Shown here: positions 51,200 through 61,347 of the stretch, one piece after another
Layout: the number at the start of each line of letters is the position of its first letter
Numbering within the stretch: position 1 is the first letter of the stretch
NCBI RefSeq assembly: GCF_963677875.1
Contig: NZ_OY782562.1
Coordinates: 62,001 to 126,000, forward strand
DNA length: 64,000 nt
Source: Thiomicrorhabdus sp.
Lineage (GTDB): Bacteria > Pseudomonadota > Gammaproteobacteria > Thiomicrospirales > Thiomicrospiraceae
Direction of reading: 5' to 3'
Notes under the pieces: generated by a model
What the model saw: only the letters and a program-made list of their open reading frames with translations
What the model was told of the DNA's origin: nothing
The model's database searches: none
Program-made: the position numbers and the translations under genes

Positions 51200-51865
51200 T
51201 TACTGCTCCGCAAGATCGATCAGAAAACGGCTTAACTCATAGGGTGTGCCAAAATGCAGGTTTGCCGGCCAGTCGGATTGGGATGCTGTTTCCGGCAAGT
51301 AGCCATACCAGGCAGCGGCAGTTTGCATTCCAGCGTTAATTCCGGCTTCGATGTCGCGTGGGTGATCGCCAATGTACAGGCATTCTTCGGGCGGAAAACC
51401 GCAGGCTTCCGCCGCTAGCCACATAGGTTGAGGGTGAGGTTTCCTCACGTCCAGAGTATCGCCGCAAACGATGGTTTTCGGTTCGCTGGGAAATTGGATG
51501 CTTTGTAACAGGCGTTCGGTTAACCAGGTCGGTTTATTGGTGATGATTCCCCAGGGAATGGATTTTTGCGCAAGAGCCTGCATGCCGGTTTCCAATCCTG
51601 GAAAGAGGCGAGTGTGGCGATCGATATTATCGAAGTAGATTTTCAGAAAATGCTGACGACGCTGTTCAAGTTCTTCCCCGTCCAATTGCGGGAAGGCAAG
51701 TTTGGTCATTGCCAGACCGCCTTGAGAGACGGTTTTGCGTATATCCTGATAATTTAATCTGGGTTGTTCGAAGTCGCTGCAGGTTTGGTTTAAGGCGTAA
51801 CTGAAATCAAATGATGTGTCTAACAGCGTGCCGTCCAAGTCAAAAAGGATACATTTTAGTTGCAT
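51200..51865 (-). CDS. mupP: HAD phosphatase, MupP-like (N-acetylmuramic acid 6-phosphate phosphatase)
   Basis: 221-residue HAD hydrolase with nucleophile motif DLDGTLLDTS, ThrNAK-type motif II/III region (ITNKPTWL; RKPHPQP) and acidic motif IV GDHPRDIEAG. By sequence alone it could be Gph, which hydrolyses phosphoglycolate. The position directly after ubiG and before a YciK-like SDR is exactly that of Pseudomonas MupP, which feeds MurNAc into the AmgK/MurU recycling bypass. I favour MupP on context; the two families are close and this should be read as a prediction. Confidence 0.75.
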   Translation of the reverse strand: MQLKCILFDLDGTLLDTSFDFSYALNQTCSDFEQPRLNYQDIRKTVSQGGLAMTKLAFPQLDGEELEQRRQHFLKIYFDNIDRHTRLFPGLETGMQALAQKSIPWGIITNKPTWLTERLLQSIQFPSEPKTIVCGDTLDVRKPHPQPMWLAAEACGFPPEECLYIGDHPRDIEAGINAGMQTAAAWYGYLPETASQSDWPANLHFGTPYELSRFLIDLAEQ

Positions 51866-51881
51866 GATAATTTCTTTATTT

Positions 51882-52610
51882 TCAATCTGCCAGAGGCGGA
51901 AGTTCTAAAGGTTTCTGATAAGCCATAAGATAGTTGACGTCTAGCTTGTCATTCAGTCCATAACGTTCCAGCAATGGATTGAATTCAATTCCGGCACCCT
52001 GTTTCAATAATAGACCGCTTTGTCTGGCCATGGCATCCAGTTCTGCCGGGGTGATGAATTTATCGTGGGTATGAGTGCCTTTCGGAACCAGGTTGAGTAG
52101 CTGTTCGGCGGCAAGAATCGCCAGGAGGTAGGATTTAAAATTTCGGTTGAGTGTCGAAAAGAAAACCCATCCGCCCAGTTTGACACTGTCGGCGGCAGCT
52201 TGAATGATGGCTGCCGGATCAGGAACGTGTTCCAGCATTTCCATGCAGGTTACGATGTCGTGCTTCTCTCGGTGCGCTTTGGCATAGTCTTCGGCGGCAA
52301 TCAGCCGGTAGTCGACTTTAATACCGGCATCCAGGCCATGCAATTTTGCCACGGTCAGAACCTCTTCAGCCAAATCAATCCCGGTTACTTCAGCGCCGGC
52401 CCGAACCAGCGATTCGGACAGAATACCGCCGCCGCAACCGATGTCCAGAATCGATTGGGATTCGATCGGTTGAAAGCGGCGAATAAATTCAAGGCGGAAT
52501 GGATTGATTTTGTGCAGGGCGGCAAATTCGCCTTCGGTATCCCACCAGGTGTTTGAGAGGCGATTGAAGTTTTCAAGCTCGGCCGGATCGGCGTTGATCT
52601 GATGGCTCAT
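51882..52610 (-). CDS. ubiG: Ubiquinone biosynthesis O-methyltransferase
   Basis: 242-residue SAM-dependent enzyme performing both O-methylations in ubiquinone synthesis. N-terminal block FNRLSNTWWDTEGEFAALHKINPFRLEFI is specific to UbiG. SAM motif I is LDIGCGGGILSESL (about 58-71), followed by VTGIDLAEE and MEMLEHVPDP. First gene of the minus-strand unit ubiG-mupP-SDR. Ubiquinone fits the sulfide:quinone oxidoreductase encoded in this window. Confidence 0.96.
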   Translation of the reverse strand: MSHQINADPAELENFNRLSNTWWDTEGEFAALHKINPFRLEFIRRFQPIESQSILDIGCGGGILSESLVRAGAEVTGIDLAEEVLTVAKLHGLDAGIKVDYRLIAAEDYAKAHREKHDIVTCMEMLEHVPDPAAIIQAAADSVKLGGWVFFSTLNRNFKSYLLAILAAEQLLNLVPKGTHTHDKFITPAELDAMARQSGLLLKQGAGIEFNPLLERYGLNDKLDVNYLMAYQKPLELPPLAD

Positions 52611-52743
52611 GTTGGCTGTTACTCGATATTATGGTTTCTGAGCCGAGACGATGCGCTATTTGGGAGCGCAAAAGCCTCGATGGTGATGTTTTCCAATTGA
52701 TTCCGCCGCTGAAACGGCTCGATTCAACAAGTATTGGTGCATG

Positions 52744-52749
52744 ATTATA
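52744..52749 (-). promoter_or_regulatory. Candidate -10 of the ubiG operon
   Basis: On the minus strand the sequence reads GAGTATAATCATG, with TATAAT about 135 bases before the ubiG ATG. The -35 position reads CTGTCG, a weak match. Confidence 0.4.
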
Positions 52750-52974
52750 CTCTTTTTAGCAGGCTTCGACAGCGGGGTTCAGTGCATTCGTTGCATTTGC
52801 GGGACCTTGTCGTTTTGCTGCTTTTCTATTTACTTGAAATCAAAAATGATTTTTTATGAGCTTTTATAAAAAACGCCATAAATCAAAAAATAAGGCGATT
52901 TGAGGGGATTTAAATAAAATGTCGACAGGGGGAAAGGGTTTTGTTTTGCTCTGTATTTTGGTGGCTATTTGAAA

Positions 52975-52980
52975 TATAAT
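52975..52980 (+). promoter_or_regulatory. Candidate -10 of gyrA
   Basis: TATAAT 43 bases before the gyrA ATG in an AT-rich context; -35 not convincing. Weak -35 elements are common in supercoiling-sensitive gyr promoters. Confidence 0.45.
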
Positions 52981-53022
52981 GACGTTTTTATTAATTTGTT
53001 TAGTAATTGATTGGACGATTCA

Positions 53023-55602
53023 ATGACAGAATTCGCACGTGAAATCATTCCTATTTCATTAGAAGATGAAATGGAGCAATCTTATCTCAGTTACGCCATG
53101 AGCGTTATTGTCGGGCGGGCTTTGCCAGACGTTCGAGATGGATTGAAACCTGTTCACCGGCGCGTCCTGTACGCAATGAACGAGCTGGGGAATGATTTTA
53201 ACAAATCTTACAAGAAATCGGCGCGTATCGTCGGGGACGTAATCGGTAAATACCATCCGCACGGTGATACGGCGGTATACGACACGATCGTACGTATGGC
53301 ACAGCCGTTTTCACTGCGTTATATGCTGGTCGACGGGCAAGGGAACTTTGGTTCCGTCGACGGGGACTCTCCGGCTGCCATGCGTTATACCGAAATCCGC
53401 ATGGCGAAAATTTCTCATCAATTACTGGCAGACCTTGAAAAAGAAACCGTCGATTTTTCAGAAAACTATGACGGTTCCGAAAGTGAACCGGATGTGCTGC
53501 CAACTCGGATTCCGAATTTGTTGGTCAATGGTTCTTCCGGGATTGCCGTCGGTATGGCGACCAATATTCCGCCACATAATTTGACCGAAACGGTCAATGC
53601 CTGTCTGGCCTATATCGACGATCCGCAGATTGATATCAACGGCTTGATGGAACATATTCCCGGGCCGGACTTTCCGACATACGGCATCATCAACGGCACC
53701 AGTGGTATTCGACAGGCCTATGAGACAGGCCGCGGTCGTGTCCAGATTCGTGCCAGAACCGACGTTGAAACCGACAAATCCGGCAAATCGCAGATTGTCG
53801 TCAACGAGATTCCATATCAGGTGAACAAAGCCAAGCTGATTGAGCGAATTGCTGAACTGGTGAAAGAAAAGAAAATTGAAGGCATTACCGCGCTGCGTGA
53901 CGAATCCGATAAGGATGGGATGCGGATTGTGATCGAACTGCGTCGTGGTGAAGTCCCGGAAGTGGTGATTAACAATCTTTACAAGCAGACTTCGATGCAG
54001 ACGGTTTTCGGTGTCAATATGGTTGCACTGATCGACGGCCAGCCGAAGTTGCTTAATTTGAAAGAGGTAATCGAAGCCTTTGTTAAGCACCGCCGTGAAG
54101 TGGTTACTCGCCGCACTATTTTTGACTTGCGTAAGGCGCGCGAAAAAGCGCATATCTTGGAAGGATTGGCGCTTGCTCTGACAAATATTGATGAGATGAT
54201 CGAATTGATCAAAGCCTCTCCGAGTCCAGCCGTAGCCAAAGAGCGCATGCTGGAACGTGAATGGCCGATCGGTTCGGTGGTTGATCTTCTTGATCGAGTC
54301 GAGTTGGCTGACGTTCGCCCTGAAGATTTGCCTGAAGGTTTCGGTGCCGCTGGTTCAATCTATAAATTGTCTCCGGTTCAAGCCCAGGCGATTTTGGAAA
54401 TGCGTTTACATCGTTTGACCGGCCTTGAGCAAGACAAAATTATTGAAGAATACAAAGGCTTGCTGGTTAAAATCGCCGAATTCCTGGAAATTTTGCGCAA
54501 TCCGGATCGTTTGACCGAAGTAGTCAAGGAAGAGTTGCTAGAGGTGGTTGAGCAATTTGGTGATATGCGTCGCAGTGAGATCGACCATGCATATCAGGAT
54601 CTGGATGCCGAAGATTTAATTGCGGTTGAAGACCGTATCGTAACGCTTTCTCGCGATGGTTATATCAAAACCCAGCCTCTCAGTGACTATCGCGCTCAGA
54701 AACGCGGTGGCCGCGGCAAATCCGCTACGGCGATGAAAGAAGAAGATGAAGTCGGGCAGCTGTTTGTTGCCAGTACGCACGATATGCTGCTTTGCTTCTC
54801 GAACCGCGGTAAGCTTTACTGGCAGAAAACCTGGCAATTACCAATCGCCAGTCGCGGCAGCCGCGGTAAACCGATCGTGAATATTCTTCCTCTGGAAGAG
54901 GGTGAATACATCACTTCGGTTCTACCGGTCGATCAGTTTGACGATGAACGGGCCGTATTCATGGCGACACGAAATTCCATTGTTAAACGCGTTGCCTTGA
55001 GTGATTTCTCGCGTCCTCGTGCCAACGGTATTATCGCCGTTGACCTTCTGGATGACGATGAATTGGTCGGGACGGCTTTGACCACTGGTGAACAGGAGAT
55101 TATGCTGTTCAGCGATGTCGGTAAGGCGATTCGCTTTAAAGAAAGTGATGTTCGTGTGATGGGGCGTACGGCGCGCGGTGTACGTGGTATGAAACTTGGC
55201 GAAGGTCAAAAAGTGATCAGCATGCAGGTAGCCCAGCCGGAAACTTTGATTTTGACGGCAACGGAAAACGGTTTCGGAAAATGTACTCCGGTTGAAGACT
55301 ATTCGACCATTAATCGTGGCGGACAAGGGGTTATCTCAATTAAAACCAGCGACCGCAACGGTAAAGTCGTCTCTGCTGTTGCCGTCGACGCTTCACAGGA
55401 AATTGTTTTAATCACTAATAGAGCAACTCTGGTTCGTACGCGTGTGGCGGAAATTTCCGTTGTCGGGCGCAACACTCAGGGGGTTAAGTTGATTAATGTC
55501 GGTAAGGGCGAACAAGTCGTCGGCCTTGCCGTCGTCGATATTGAAGATGAAGAGGACTCGCTTGATGAACCTTCACAAGACTCGGTAACCAGCGAAGAAT
55601 AA
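53023..55602 (+). CDS. gyrA: DNA gyrase subunit A
   Basis: 859-residue breakage-reunion subunit of gyrase. Catalytic Tyr122 in AMRYTEIRM. The quinolone-determining region reads [10 protein letters not shown], with Thr at position 83 and Asp at 87. The C-terminal beta-pinwheel carries the GyrA box QKRGGRGK, which separates it from ParC. The acidic tail ends [23 protein letters not shown]. ATG 53023 gives the usual N terminus ([17 protein letters not shown]); an upstream ATG-like frame is only four codons longer. First gene of the gyrA-serC-pheA-hisC-tyrA-aroA-cmk-rpsA block. Confidence 0.97.
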   Translation: MTEFAREIIPISLEDEMEQSYLSYAMSVIVGRALPDVRDGLKPVHRRVLYAMNELGNDFNKSYKKSARIVGDVIGKYHPHGDTAVYDTIVRMAQPFSLRYMLVDGQGNFGSVDGDSPAAMRYTEIRMAKISHQLLADLEKETVDFSENYDGSESEPDVLPTRIPNLLVNGSSGIAVGMATNIPPHNLTETVNACLAYIDDPQIDINGLMEHIPGPDFPTYGIINGTSGIRQAYETGRGRVQIRARTDVETDKSGKSQIVVNEIPYQVNKAKLIERIAELVKEKKIEGITALRDESDKDGMRIVIELRRGEVPEVVINNLYKQTSMQTVFGVNMVALIDGQPKLLNLKEVIEAFVKHRREVVTRRTIFDLRKAREKAHILEGLALALTNIDEMIELIKASPSPAVAKERMLEREWPIGSVVDLLDRVELADVRPEDLPEGFGAAGSIYKLSPVQAQAILEMRLHRLTGLEQDKIIEEYKGLLVKIAEFLEILRNPDRLTEVVKEELLEVVEQFGDMRRSEIDHAYQDLDAEDLIAVEDRIVTLSRDGYIKTQPLSDYRAQKRGGRGKSATAMKEEDEVGQLFVASTHDMLLCFSNRGKLYWQKTWQLPIASRGSRGKPIVNILPLEEGEYITSVLPVDQFDDERAVFMATRNSIVKRVALSDFSRPRANGIIAVDLLDDDELVGTALTTGEQEIMLFSDVGKAIRFKESDVRVMGRTARGVRGMKLGEGQKVISMQVAQPETLILTATENGFGKCTPVEDYSTINRGGQGVISIKTSDRNGKVVSAVAVDASQEIVLITNRATLVRTRVAEISVVGRNTQGVKLINVGKGEQVVGLAVVDIEDEEDSLDEPSQDSVTSEE

Positions 55603-55683
55603 TACAAAAATTGCGTTAACTGAAAACTGGATTGAAGTCGGTGTATTAAGTTCTTCAATCTTATCTAATTTTAAGGAATGGAC

Positions 55684-56784
55684 ATGGCAAGAGCAGCCTT
55701 TAATTTTAGTGCTGGGCCGGCGACGTTGCCGGAAGCGGTAATGCGCCGCACACAAGAAGATCTGCTGGATTGGCAGAATACCGGCATGTCGGTAATGGAA
55801 ATGAGTCATCGAAGTGCGGACTATATGCAATTGGCTCACGAAATGGAAGCCGATCTGCGTGAAGTGATGGCGATTCCCGACAACTATAAAGTGTTGTTTA
55901 TTCACGGCGGGGCTTCTTTGCAGTTTGCTGCGATTCCACTGAATTTAGCGACCAGCGACGATACGGTGGACTATTTAAATACTGGTGTCTGGTCGACAAA
56001 AGCGATTAAAGAAGCATCCCGTTATGCTAACGTGAATGTTATTGCCGGTGGCGAAACCGCCAATCCAACAGAAATTCCACCGATGTCGGAATGGCAGTTC
56101 AGTGCTGATGCCAAGTATATTCATGTGTGCGTGAATGAAACCATTACCGGTCTGGAGTTACAGCAGGAGCATATGGATTTTCTATTCGCTCAAGGCAAGC
56201 CGGTGATCGCTGATATGTCTTCGAATATCATGTGTCGTGAAATCGATGTCAGCAAGTATGGGATGATTTATGCCGGAGCCCAGAAAAACATTGGTCCGGC
56301 CGGTTTGGCGATTGTCATCGTAAGAGAAGATCTGGTCGGTCATGCGCGAGACATTACTCCGACACTTTTAAACTGGCAAACCTATGCTGGTTTCGAATCA
56401 ATGTTCAACACCCCGGCTACCTTTGCCTGGTATTTGGCTGGGATGGTTTTCAAATGGATCAAGAATGACGTCGGCGGCGTGAAAGCGATCGCTGAAATCA
56501 ACCGACGAAAAGCGGAAAAACTGTATAGCTACATTGATTCGTCTGGACTCTATGAAAACCATATCGCCGTAGATCAGCGTTCGTGGATGAATGTAACGTT
56601 CTCTTTAACCAAAGACGGATTGGATGCGGAATTCCTGGCCCAGTCCAAAGCAGCCAAACTATTAAGTCTGAAAGGTCACAAGGCGTTTGGCGGAATGCGC
56701 GCAAGTATTTATAATGCCATGCCGGAAGAGGGAGTGGATGCTCTGATCGAATTTATGCAATCTTTTGCGGATCAACACGCTTAA
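55684..56784 (+). CDS. serC: Phosphoserine aminotransferase
   Basis: 366-residue PLP enzyme of serine synthesis, also able to act in the PLP pathway. N-terminal block FNFSAGPATLPEAV, the substrate-binding HGGASLQF, and PLP-binding Lys201 in YAGAQKNIGPAG. ATG 55684 has AAGGAATGG directly upstream. It follows gyrA by about 80 bases and precedes pheA by 43, as in Pseudomonas. Confidence 0.96.
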   Translation: MARAAFNFSAGPATLPEAVMRRTQEDLLDWQNTGMSVMEMSHRSADYMQLAHEMEADLREVMAIPDNYKVLFIHGGASLQFAAIPLNLATSDDTVDYLNTGVWSTKAIKEASRYANVNVIAGGETANPTEIPPMSEWQFSADAKYIHVCVNETITGLELQQEHMDFLFAQGKPVIADMSSNIMCREIDVSKYGMIYAGAQKNIGPAGLAIVIVREDLVGHARDITPTLLNWQTYAGFESMFNTPATFAWYLAGMVFKWIKNDVGGVKAIAEINRRKAEKLYSYIDSSGLYENHIAVDQRSWMNVTFSLTKDGLDAEFLAQSKAAKLLSLKGHKAFGGMRASIYNAMPEEGVDALIEFMQSFADQHA

Positions 56785-56827
56785 TCACTCTGGAAACCAG
56801 TTTAAAAGCAGTAATAGGCAATAAATT

Positions 56828-57919
56828 ATGACCGCTGAAGAGATTCAACTAACGGAAATCCGCGATCAAATCGACGCGATCGATGTACAAATTCAGATTT
56901 TGATCGGCCAGAGAGCGGCTTGCGCTCAGAAGGTCGCCGACATAAAAACCAAAGGCGGCAAGGTTGAGGCCGTTTTTTATCGTCCGGAGCGCGAAGCGCA
57001 GGTTTTACGCGCGGTAAAAGCGCGTAACGACAGCCTGTTGCCGGATGAAGAAATGGCAAAGCTGTTCCGTGAGATTATGTCAGCCTGTCTGGCTTTGGAA
57101 AAGCCGATGAGCATTGCCTATCTGGGGCCGGAAGGAAGTTTTTCACATGCCAGTGTCATTAAGCAATTCGGGGTTTCCGCGCATCCCGTTGCCGTATCGA
57201 CCATTGATGAAGTTTTCAGTGAAGTGGAATCGGGCGAAGCCAATTATGGAATGGTTCCGGTAGAGAATTCATCCGAAGGGGTCGTGAAACCCACTCAGAA
57301 TGAGCTGCTGAAAACTTCTTTGAAAATCTGTGGTGAAGTGGATTTGCCGGTTCATCATTGCCTGCTCTCAAAGTCGCCTCAAGCGGATGGAATTAAGAAG
57401 GTGGTTGCTCATCAGCAAGCGCTTGGTCAGTGTGAACAGTGGCTGAAAAATAATCTCCCGTGGGTTCAGCTGGATGCGGTGGATTCAAACGCTTTGGCTG
57501 CTAAAATGGCGCAACAGGATCCGCAACTTGGTGCCATTGCTTCTGAACAGGCGGCAATGTTGTATGAGCTGCAAATTTTGGAAGCGAATATTGAAGACCA
57601 GAAAAATAATACGACCAAATTCTGGGTTGTCGGGAGAGAAGCCGCCTCTCCAAGCGGAGAAGATAAGACAGCAATGGTTTTATCAATCAGCAATAAATCC
57701 GGCGCTTTGCTGGAAATTCTCGAGTGCTTTGCCTCTCGAGGAATCAATATGACGCGCATTATTTCTCAGCCGTCGACGCATAAGAAATGGGATTATCTGT
57801 TTTTTATGGATGTGCTTGGGCACAAGGATGAGCCAGCATTGAAAGAAGCTTTGAATGAGGTAGAATCCAAAGCGGCGTTTTTTAAACTCCTGGGTTCTTT
57901 TCCGATTTCTCCTTTGTAA
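56828..57919 (+). CDS. pheA: Bifunctional chorismate mutase/prephenate dehydratase (P-protein)
   Basis: 363 residues. An AroQ-type chorismate mutase occupies about 1-90 (IRDQIDAIDVQIQILIGQRA; FYRPEREAQVL). The prephenate dehydratase domain follows (YLGPEGSFSHAS; VPVENSSEGVV; TKFWVV at its end). A C-terminal ACT domain (about 285-363) contains the phenylalanine-sensing blocks NKSGALLEILECFA and ESRP-like SQPSTHKKWDYLFFMD. Commits chorismate to phenylalanine. RBS before the ATG is weak. hisC starts 24 bases downstream. Confidence 0.96.
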   Translation: MTAEEIQLTEIRDQIDAIDVQIQILIGQRAACAQKVADIKTKGGKVEAVFYRPEREAQVLRAVKARNDSLLPDEEMAKLFREIMSACLALEKPMSIAYLGPEGSFSHASVIKQFGVSAHPVAVSTIDEVFSEVESGEANYGMVPVENSSEGVVKPTQNELLKTSLKICGEVDLPVHHCLLSKSPQADGIKKVVAHQQALGQCEQWLKNNLPWVQLDAVDSNALAAKMAQQDPQLGAIASEQAAMLYELQILEANIEDQKNNTTKFWVVGREAASPSGEDKTAMVLSISNKSGALLEILECFASRGINMTRIISQPSTHKKWDYLFFMDVLGHKDEPALKEALNEVESKAAFFKLLGSFPISPL

Positions 57920-57943
57920 CCGAAATGAAGTCCGACCACTTTT

Positions 57944-59062
57944 ATGAATGATTCAACCATGCTCTTCGAAGAACTTGTCAATCCAGAAGTTTTAACGGTC
58001 CAGCCTTATGTCCCGGGAAAACCGATTGATGAACTCAAGCGCGAAATGCGCATCAGTTATGTCACGAAGCTGGCTTCCAACGAAAATCCATTGGGAAGCA
58101 GTCTGAAAATATCTACCGGGCTGATCAATCTATCGAGTGAAATCAGCCGTTATCCCGATAGCAGCAGCTATGCGCTGCGCGAAAAACTGGCGCAATTTTT
58201 AAAGAAACCAATGGATTGGATCACGATCGGTAACGGTTCGAATGAATTGTTGGAGCTGGTTGCCCGTGTGTTTGCCGGTCGCGGAGATGAAGTTCTCTAT
58301 TCCCAGTATGGCTTTGCCGTTTATCCTATTTCGGCTCAACTGGTCGGAGCAACCGGCATAGAGGTGCCGGCGAGTGAGTTCGGCCATGACCTGGACGCGA
58401 TTCTGGATGCGATCACTGCAAAGACCAAGCTGATTTATCTGGCAAATCCGAATAATCCGACCGGCACTTACTTTGACAAAGAAAGCTGGGAAGGTTTTAT
58501 TTCCAAAGTACCGAAAAATGTCATTGTGGTTTTAGATGAGGCCTATTTCGAATACGCTCAGGATTTATGTCCGCCGGGAAGTTATGCCGATGGTCTCGAA
58601 TATGTCGAAGATTTTCCGAATTTACTGGTTTCGAGAACCTTTTCCAAGATTTATGGTTTGGCCTCCCTGCGGATCGGTTATCTGGTTGGAACGCCTCAGG
58701 TTTTGGAATACATCAATCGCTTGAAACAGCCTTTCAGTGTCAACAGTTATGCTCAAGCGGCCGCGATGATCAGTTTGACCGATCCGCAATTTTTGAAAAA
58801 AAGCCTTCTGACAAATTCTCAGGGAATGCGTCAGATCACTGATTTTCTGAATGGCAAATCGATTGATTTCATCCCGAGTGTCGCGAATTTTATCACCATA
58901 AAACTTGGCGAAGAAGCCGGGGAGATGAATCAGAAACTGCTTCAGGATGGTGTTATTGTCCGGCCTCTCGCGGGATACGGCATGCAAGAGTATCTTCGGG
59001 TTACCATCGGAACCAATGTTGAGAACCGTCACTTCATCGGCGCACTGAATAAATTATTATAG
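57944..59062 (+). CDS. hisC: Histidinol-phosphate/aromatic aminotransferase
   Basis: 372-residue fold-type I PLP aminotransferase. PLP-binding Lys235 in SRTFSKIYGLASLRIGY, Asp198 in VVLDEAYFEY, and the block NPNNPTG. Set between pheA and tyrA, it probably transaminates phenylpyruvate and hydroxyphenylpyruvate as well as histidinol phosphate; this broader role is inferred from context (HisC2-type genes in Pseudomonas). No Shine-Dalgarno is obvious before the ATG; ATG 57959 is a possible alternative. Confidence 0.92.
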   Translation: MNDSTMLFEELVNPEVLTVQPYVPGKPIDELKREMRISYVTKLASNENPLGSSLKISTGLINLSSEISRYPDSSSYALREKLAQFLKKPMDWITIGNGSNELLELVARVFAGRGDEVLYSQYGFAVYPISAQLVGATGIEVPASEFGHDLDAILDAITAKTKLIYLANPNNPTGTYFDKESWEGFISKVPKNVIVVLDEAYFEYAQDLCPPGSYADGLEYVEDFPNLLVSRTFSKIYGLASLRIGYLVGTPQVLEYINRLKQPFSVNSYAQAAAMISLTDPQFLKKSLLTNSQGMRQITDFLNGKSIDFIPSVANFITIKLGEEAGEMNQKLLQDGVIVRPLAGYGMQEYLRVTIGTNVENRHFIGALNKLL

Positions 59063-59073
59063 GATCCGCTTTT

Positions 59074-59955
59074 TTGAATCCCTTGCAGAAAATTACCGTT
59101 ATCGGGGTCGGCTTGATTGGCGGCTCCTTTGCCAAAGCAGTCAAAGAAAAACACTTGGCAGAAAAAGTTGTTGGCTTTGGACAAAATCCGCAACGCTTGC
59201 AGAAAGCGGTTGAACTTGGCGTAATCGATGAAGGTTTCTGTGATTTGAAATCTGCGGTTGAAGACAGTGATTTGATTATGCTGGCTGTTCCGCTTGGCGC
59301 TTTTGAGCAAACATTCAAAGCGTTAAAACCGTTTGTCAAGCCTGATGTAATTATCACGGACGCTGGCTCTGCCAAGCAAAGTGTCATTGATTCGATCAAA
59401 GAGGCTTTTGGTGAGATTCCGCCACGTTTTGTGGCAGGGCATCCGATTGCCGGTAAAGAGCAAAGCGGCGTAGAAGCGGCGGAAAGTTCTTTATTTATCG
59501 ATCATCGGGTAATCCTGACCCCGACGGAAGAGACAGAGTCGGATGCTCTGGACTTGGTTGATCAACTTTGGTGTGAGCTGGGAGCCCGAGTTGAACGCAT
59601 GTCACCTCAGTTCCATGACGAGGTGTTTGCTGCGACATCGCACTTGCCGCATCTTTTGGCATTTGCGTTGGTTGAGATGCTTAACGAGCATCCCGAGCTA
59701 GGGAATGTTTTCAAATACACTGCCGGCGGTTTTAGAGATTTTACGAGAATCGCTTCCAGCGATGCGGTTATGTGGCGGGATATTTCGCTGCATAATCATG
59801 CCGCGATTGCCAAATGGCTTCAGGAATACAGAGACTATCTCGACGGCATGATCAATCTGGTACAGAAAAAAGACGCCGAAGCTTTGCAGGCTCTGTTCCA
59901 AGCTGCGAAAACAGCAAGGGATACGCATATTGTTTCGGGCGAGAAGATGGAATAA
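59074..59955 (+). CDS. tyrA: Prephenate dehydrogenase
   Basis: 293-residue NAD-dependent enzyme converting prephenate to hydroxyphenylpyruvate (or arogenate to tyrosine). Rossmann motif VIGVGLIGGSFAKA near the N terminus, then DAGSAKQSVID, GHPIAGKEQSGVEAA and ATSHLPHLLAFALV. No ATG fits; TTG 59074 has AGGAT about 8 bases upstream, overlapping the hisC stop. No ACT or chorismate mutase domain is attached. In Pseudomonas this domain is fused to AroA; here the two are separate genes. Confidence 0.93.
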   Translation: MNPLQKITVIGVGLIGGSFAKAVKEKHLAEKVVGFGQNPQRLQKAVELGVIDEGFCDLKSAVEDSDLIMLAVPLGAFEQTFKALKPFVKPDVIITDAGSAKQSVIDSIKEAFGEIPPRFVAGHPIAGKEQSGVEAAESSLFIDHRVILTPTEETESDALDLVDQLWCELGARVERMSPQFHDEVFAATSHLPHLLAFALVEMLNEHPELGNVFKYTAGGFRDFTRIASSDAVMWRDISLHNHAAIAKWLQEYRDYLDGMINLVQKKDAEALQALFQAAKTARDTHIVSGEKME

Positions 59956-60009
59956 CAGAAGTCTTTCGCAGCATTTTTAACGAATTGTAAAAATAAGAAG
60001 ATGACTAAG

Positions 60010-61347
60010 ATGTCTAATGTTCAGTTTATTGTGCAACCGGGTGGTGCTGTAAAAGGCCGTATTCGTGTACCGGGAGATAAATCAATTTCGCACCGAAGCA
60101 TTATGCTCGGATCGATTGCTCAAGGTGTTACAACCGTTACCGGTTTTCTTGAAGGCGAAGATGCTCTGGCGACTTTGCAGGCGTTCAGAGAGATGGGTGT
60201 TGAAATTACCGGCCCTGTGAACGGTGAAGTCACTATTCATGGTGTGGGCTTGAATGGCCTTAAGGAACCATCCAAGCCACTTGATATGGGGAACTCCGGA
60301 ACTTCGACACGGTTATTGGCCGGTATTCTTGCCGGGCAGAATTTTGACGTTACTCTGATTGGTGATGCTTCTTTGTCCAAACGTCCGATGAAGCGTGTTA
60401 CCGAGCCGCTTGCGGATATGGGGGCTGTAATTGAAACTGCGGTAGGCGGAACTCTGCCGATGACCATCAGAGGAACCGGCAAGAAATTAAAAGCGCTTGA
60501 TTATGTCCTGCCAATGGCCAGCGCGCAGGTTAAATCCTGCGTGTTGCTGGCGGGGCTCTATGCTGATGGGCGAACCTGTGCTCTTGAGCCCGCGCCAACC
60601 CGTGATCATACTGAACGGATGTTGAACGGATTCGGCTATCCCGTTCAGTCTGAAAAACTTGATGAGCGCCAAACTCGCGCTTGTCTGCAGGGCGGCGGTG
60701 AGCTGACGGCGTGTCATATTGATGTTCCGTCCGATATTTCCTCGGCAGCATTTTTCATGGTTGCGGCGGCGATTTGCGAAGATTCCGATCTCGTAATTGA
60801 ACATGTCGGCATGAACCCGACTCGCACCGGCGTGATCGACATTCTGAAATTGATGGGCGCGGACATCCAGCTTGAGAATTTCCATGAAGTCGGTGGTGAA
60901 CCGGTTGCGGATGTTCATATTAAATATGCGCCCTTAACGGGAATTGAAATCCCGCAATCCTTGGTGCCTTTGGCGATTGATGAATTTCCGGTTTTATTTG
61001 TTGCCGCATCGGCAGCGAAGGGTACGACCGTGTTAAGCGGAGCTGAAGAGTTGAGAGTGAAGGAATCGGACCGTATTCAGGTGATGGCCGACGGGCTTCA
61101 GGCACTTGGCATTGAGGCGGTACCGACTCCTGACGGGATGATTGTCAAGGGTGGAGATCAATGTGTTCAGAAAGGTGCTATTCAAAGTCATCACGACCAC
61201 CGAATTTCTATGGCCATGACCATTGCCGGTTTGCGTGCCAAGTCGCCAATCACAATTGATGATTGCGCCAATGTAAATACTTCTTTCCCGGTTTTTCTGG
61301 AGTTGATTAATCAGGTTGGAATGAGTGTCGCTGCTGAGGAGGCATGA
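60010..61347 (+). CDS. aroA: 3-phosphoshikimate 1-carboxyvinyltransferase (EPSP synthase)
   Basis: 445-residue enzyme joining shikimate 3-phosphate and PEP. The N-terminal motif RVPGDKSISHRS, then DASLSKRPMKRV, MASAQVKSCVLLAG, and ELRVKESDRIQ place it with the Bacillus/CP4-like class rather than the E. coli class (GSKSVSNR). At the PEP site the motif reads GNSGTSTRLL, with Gly where the glyphosate-tolerant CP4 enzyme has Ala. ATG 60010 is favoured since AAGAAG lies 9 bases upstream; ATG 60001 is an alternative. Overlaps cmk by one base. Confidence 0.95.
   Translation: MSNVQFIVQPGGAVKGRIRVPGDKSISHRSIMLGSIAQGVTTVTGFLEGEDALATLQAFREMGVEITGPVNGEVTIHGVGLNGLKEPSKPLDMGNSGTSTRLLAGILAGQNFDVTLIGDASLSKRPMKRVTEPLADMGAVIETAVGGTLPMTIRGTGKKLKALDYVLPMASAQVKSCVLLAGLYADGRTCALEPAPTRDHTERMLNGFGYPVQSEKLDERQTRACLQGGGELTACHIDVPSDISSAAFFMVAAAICEDSDLVIEHVGMNPTRTGVIDILKLMGADIQLENFHEVGGEPVADVHIKYAPLTGIEIPQSLVPLAIDEFPVLFVAASAAKGTTVLSGAEELRVKESDRIQVMADGLQALGIEAVPTPDGMIVKGGDQCVQKGAIQSHHDHRISMAMTIAGLRAKSPITIDDCANVNTSFPVFLELINQVGMSVAAEEA

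Larger units (their letters stand above)
52611..53022. other. Divergent region ubiG/gyrA
   Basis: 412 bases between divergent genes with no coding frame I can support. Plus-strand TATAAT at 52975-52980 is the gyrA -10 candidate. Minus-strand TATAAT (plus 52744-52749) is the ubiG -10 candidate. Both -35 positions are weak. AT-rich stretches flank the gyrA box. Confidence 0.55.
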
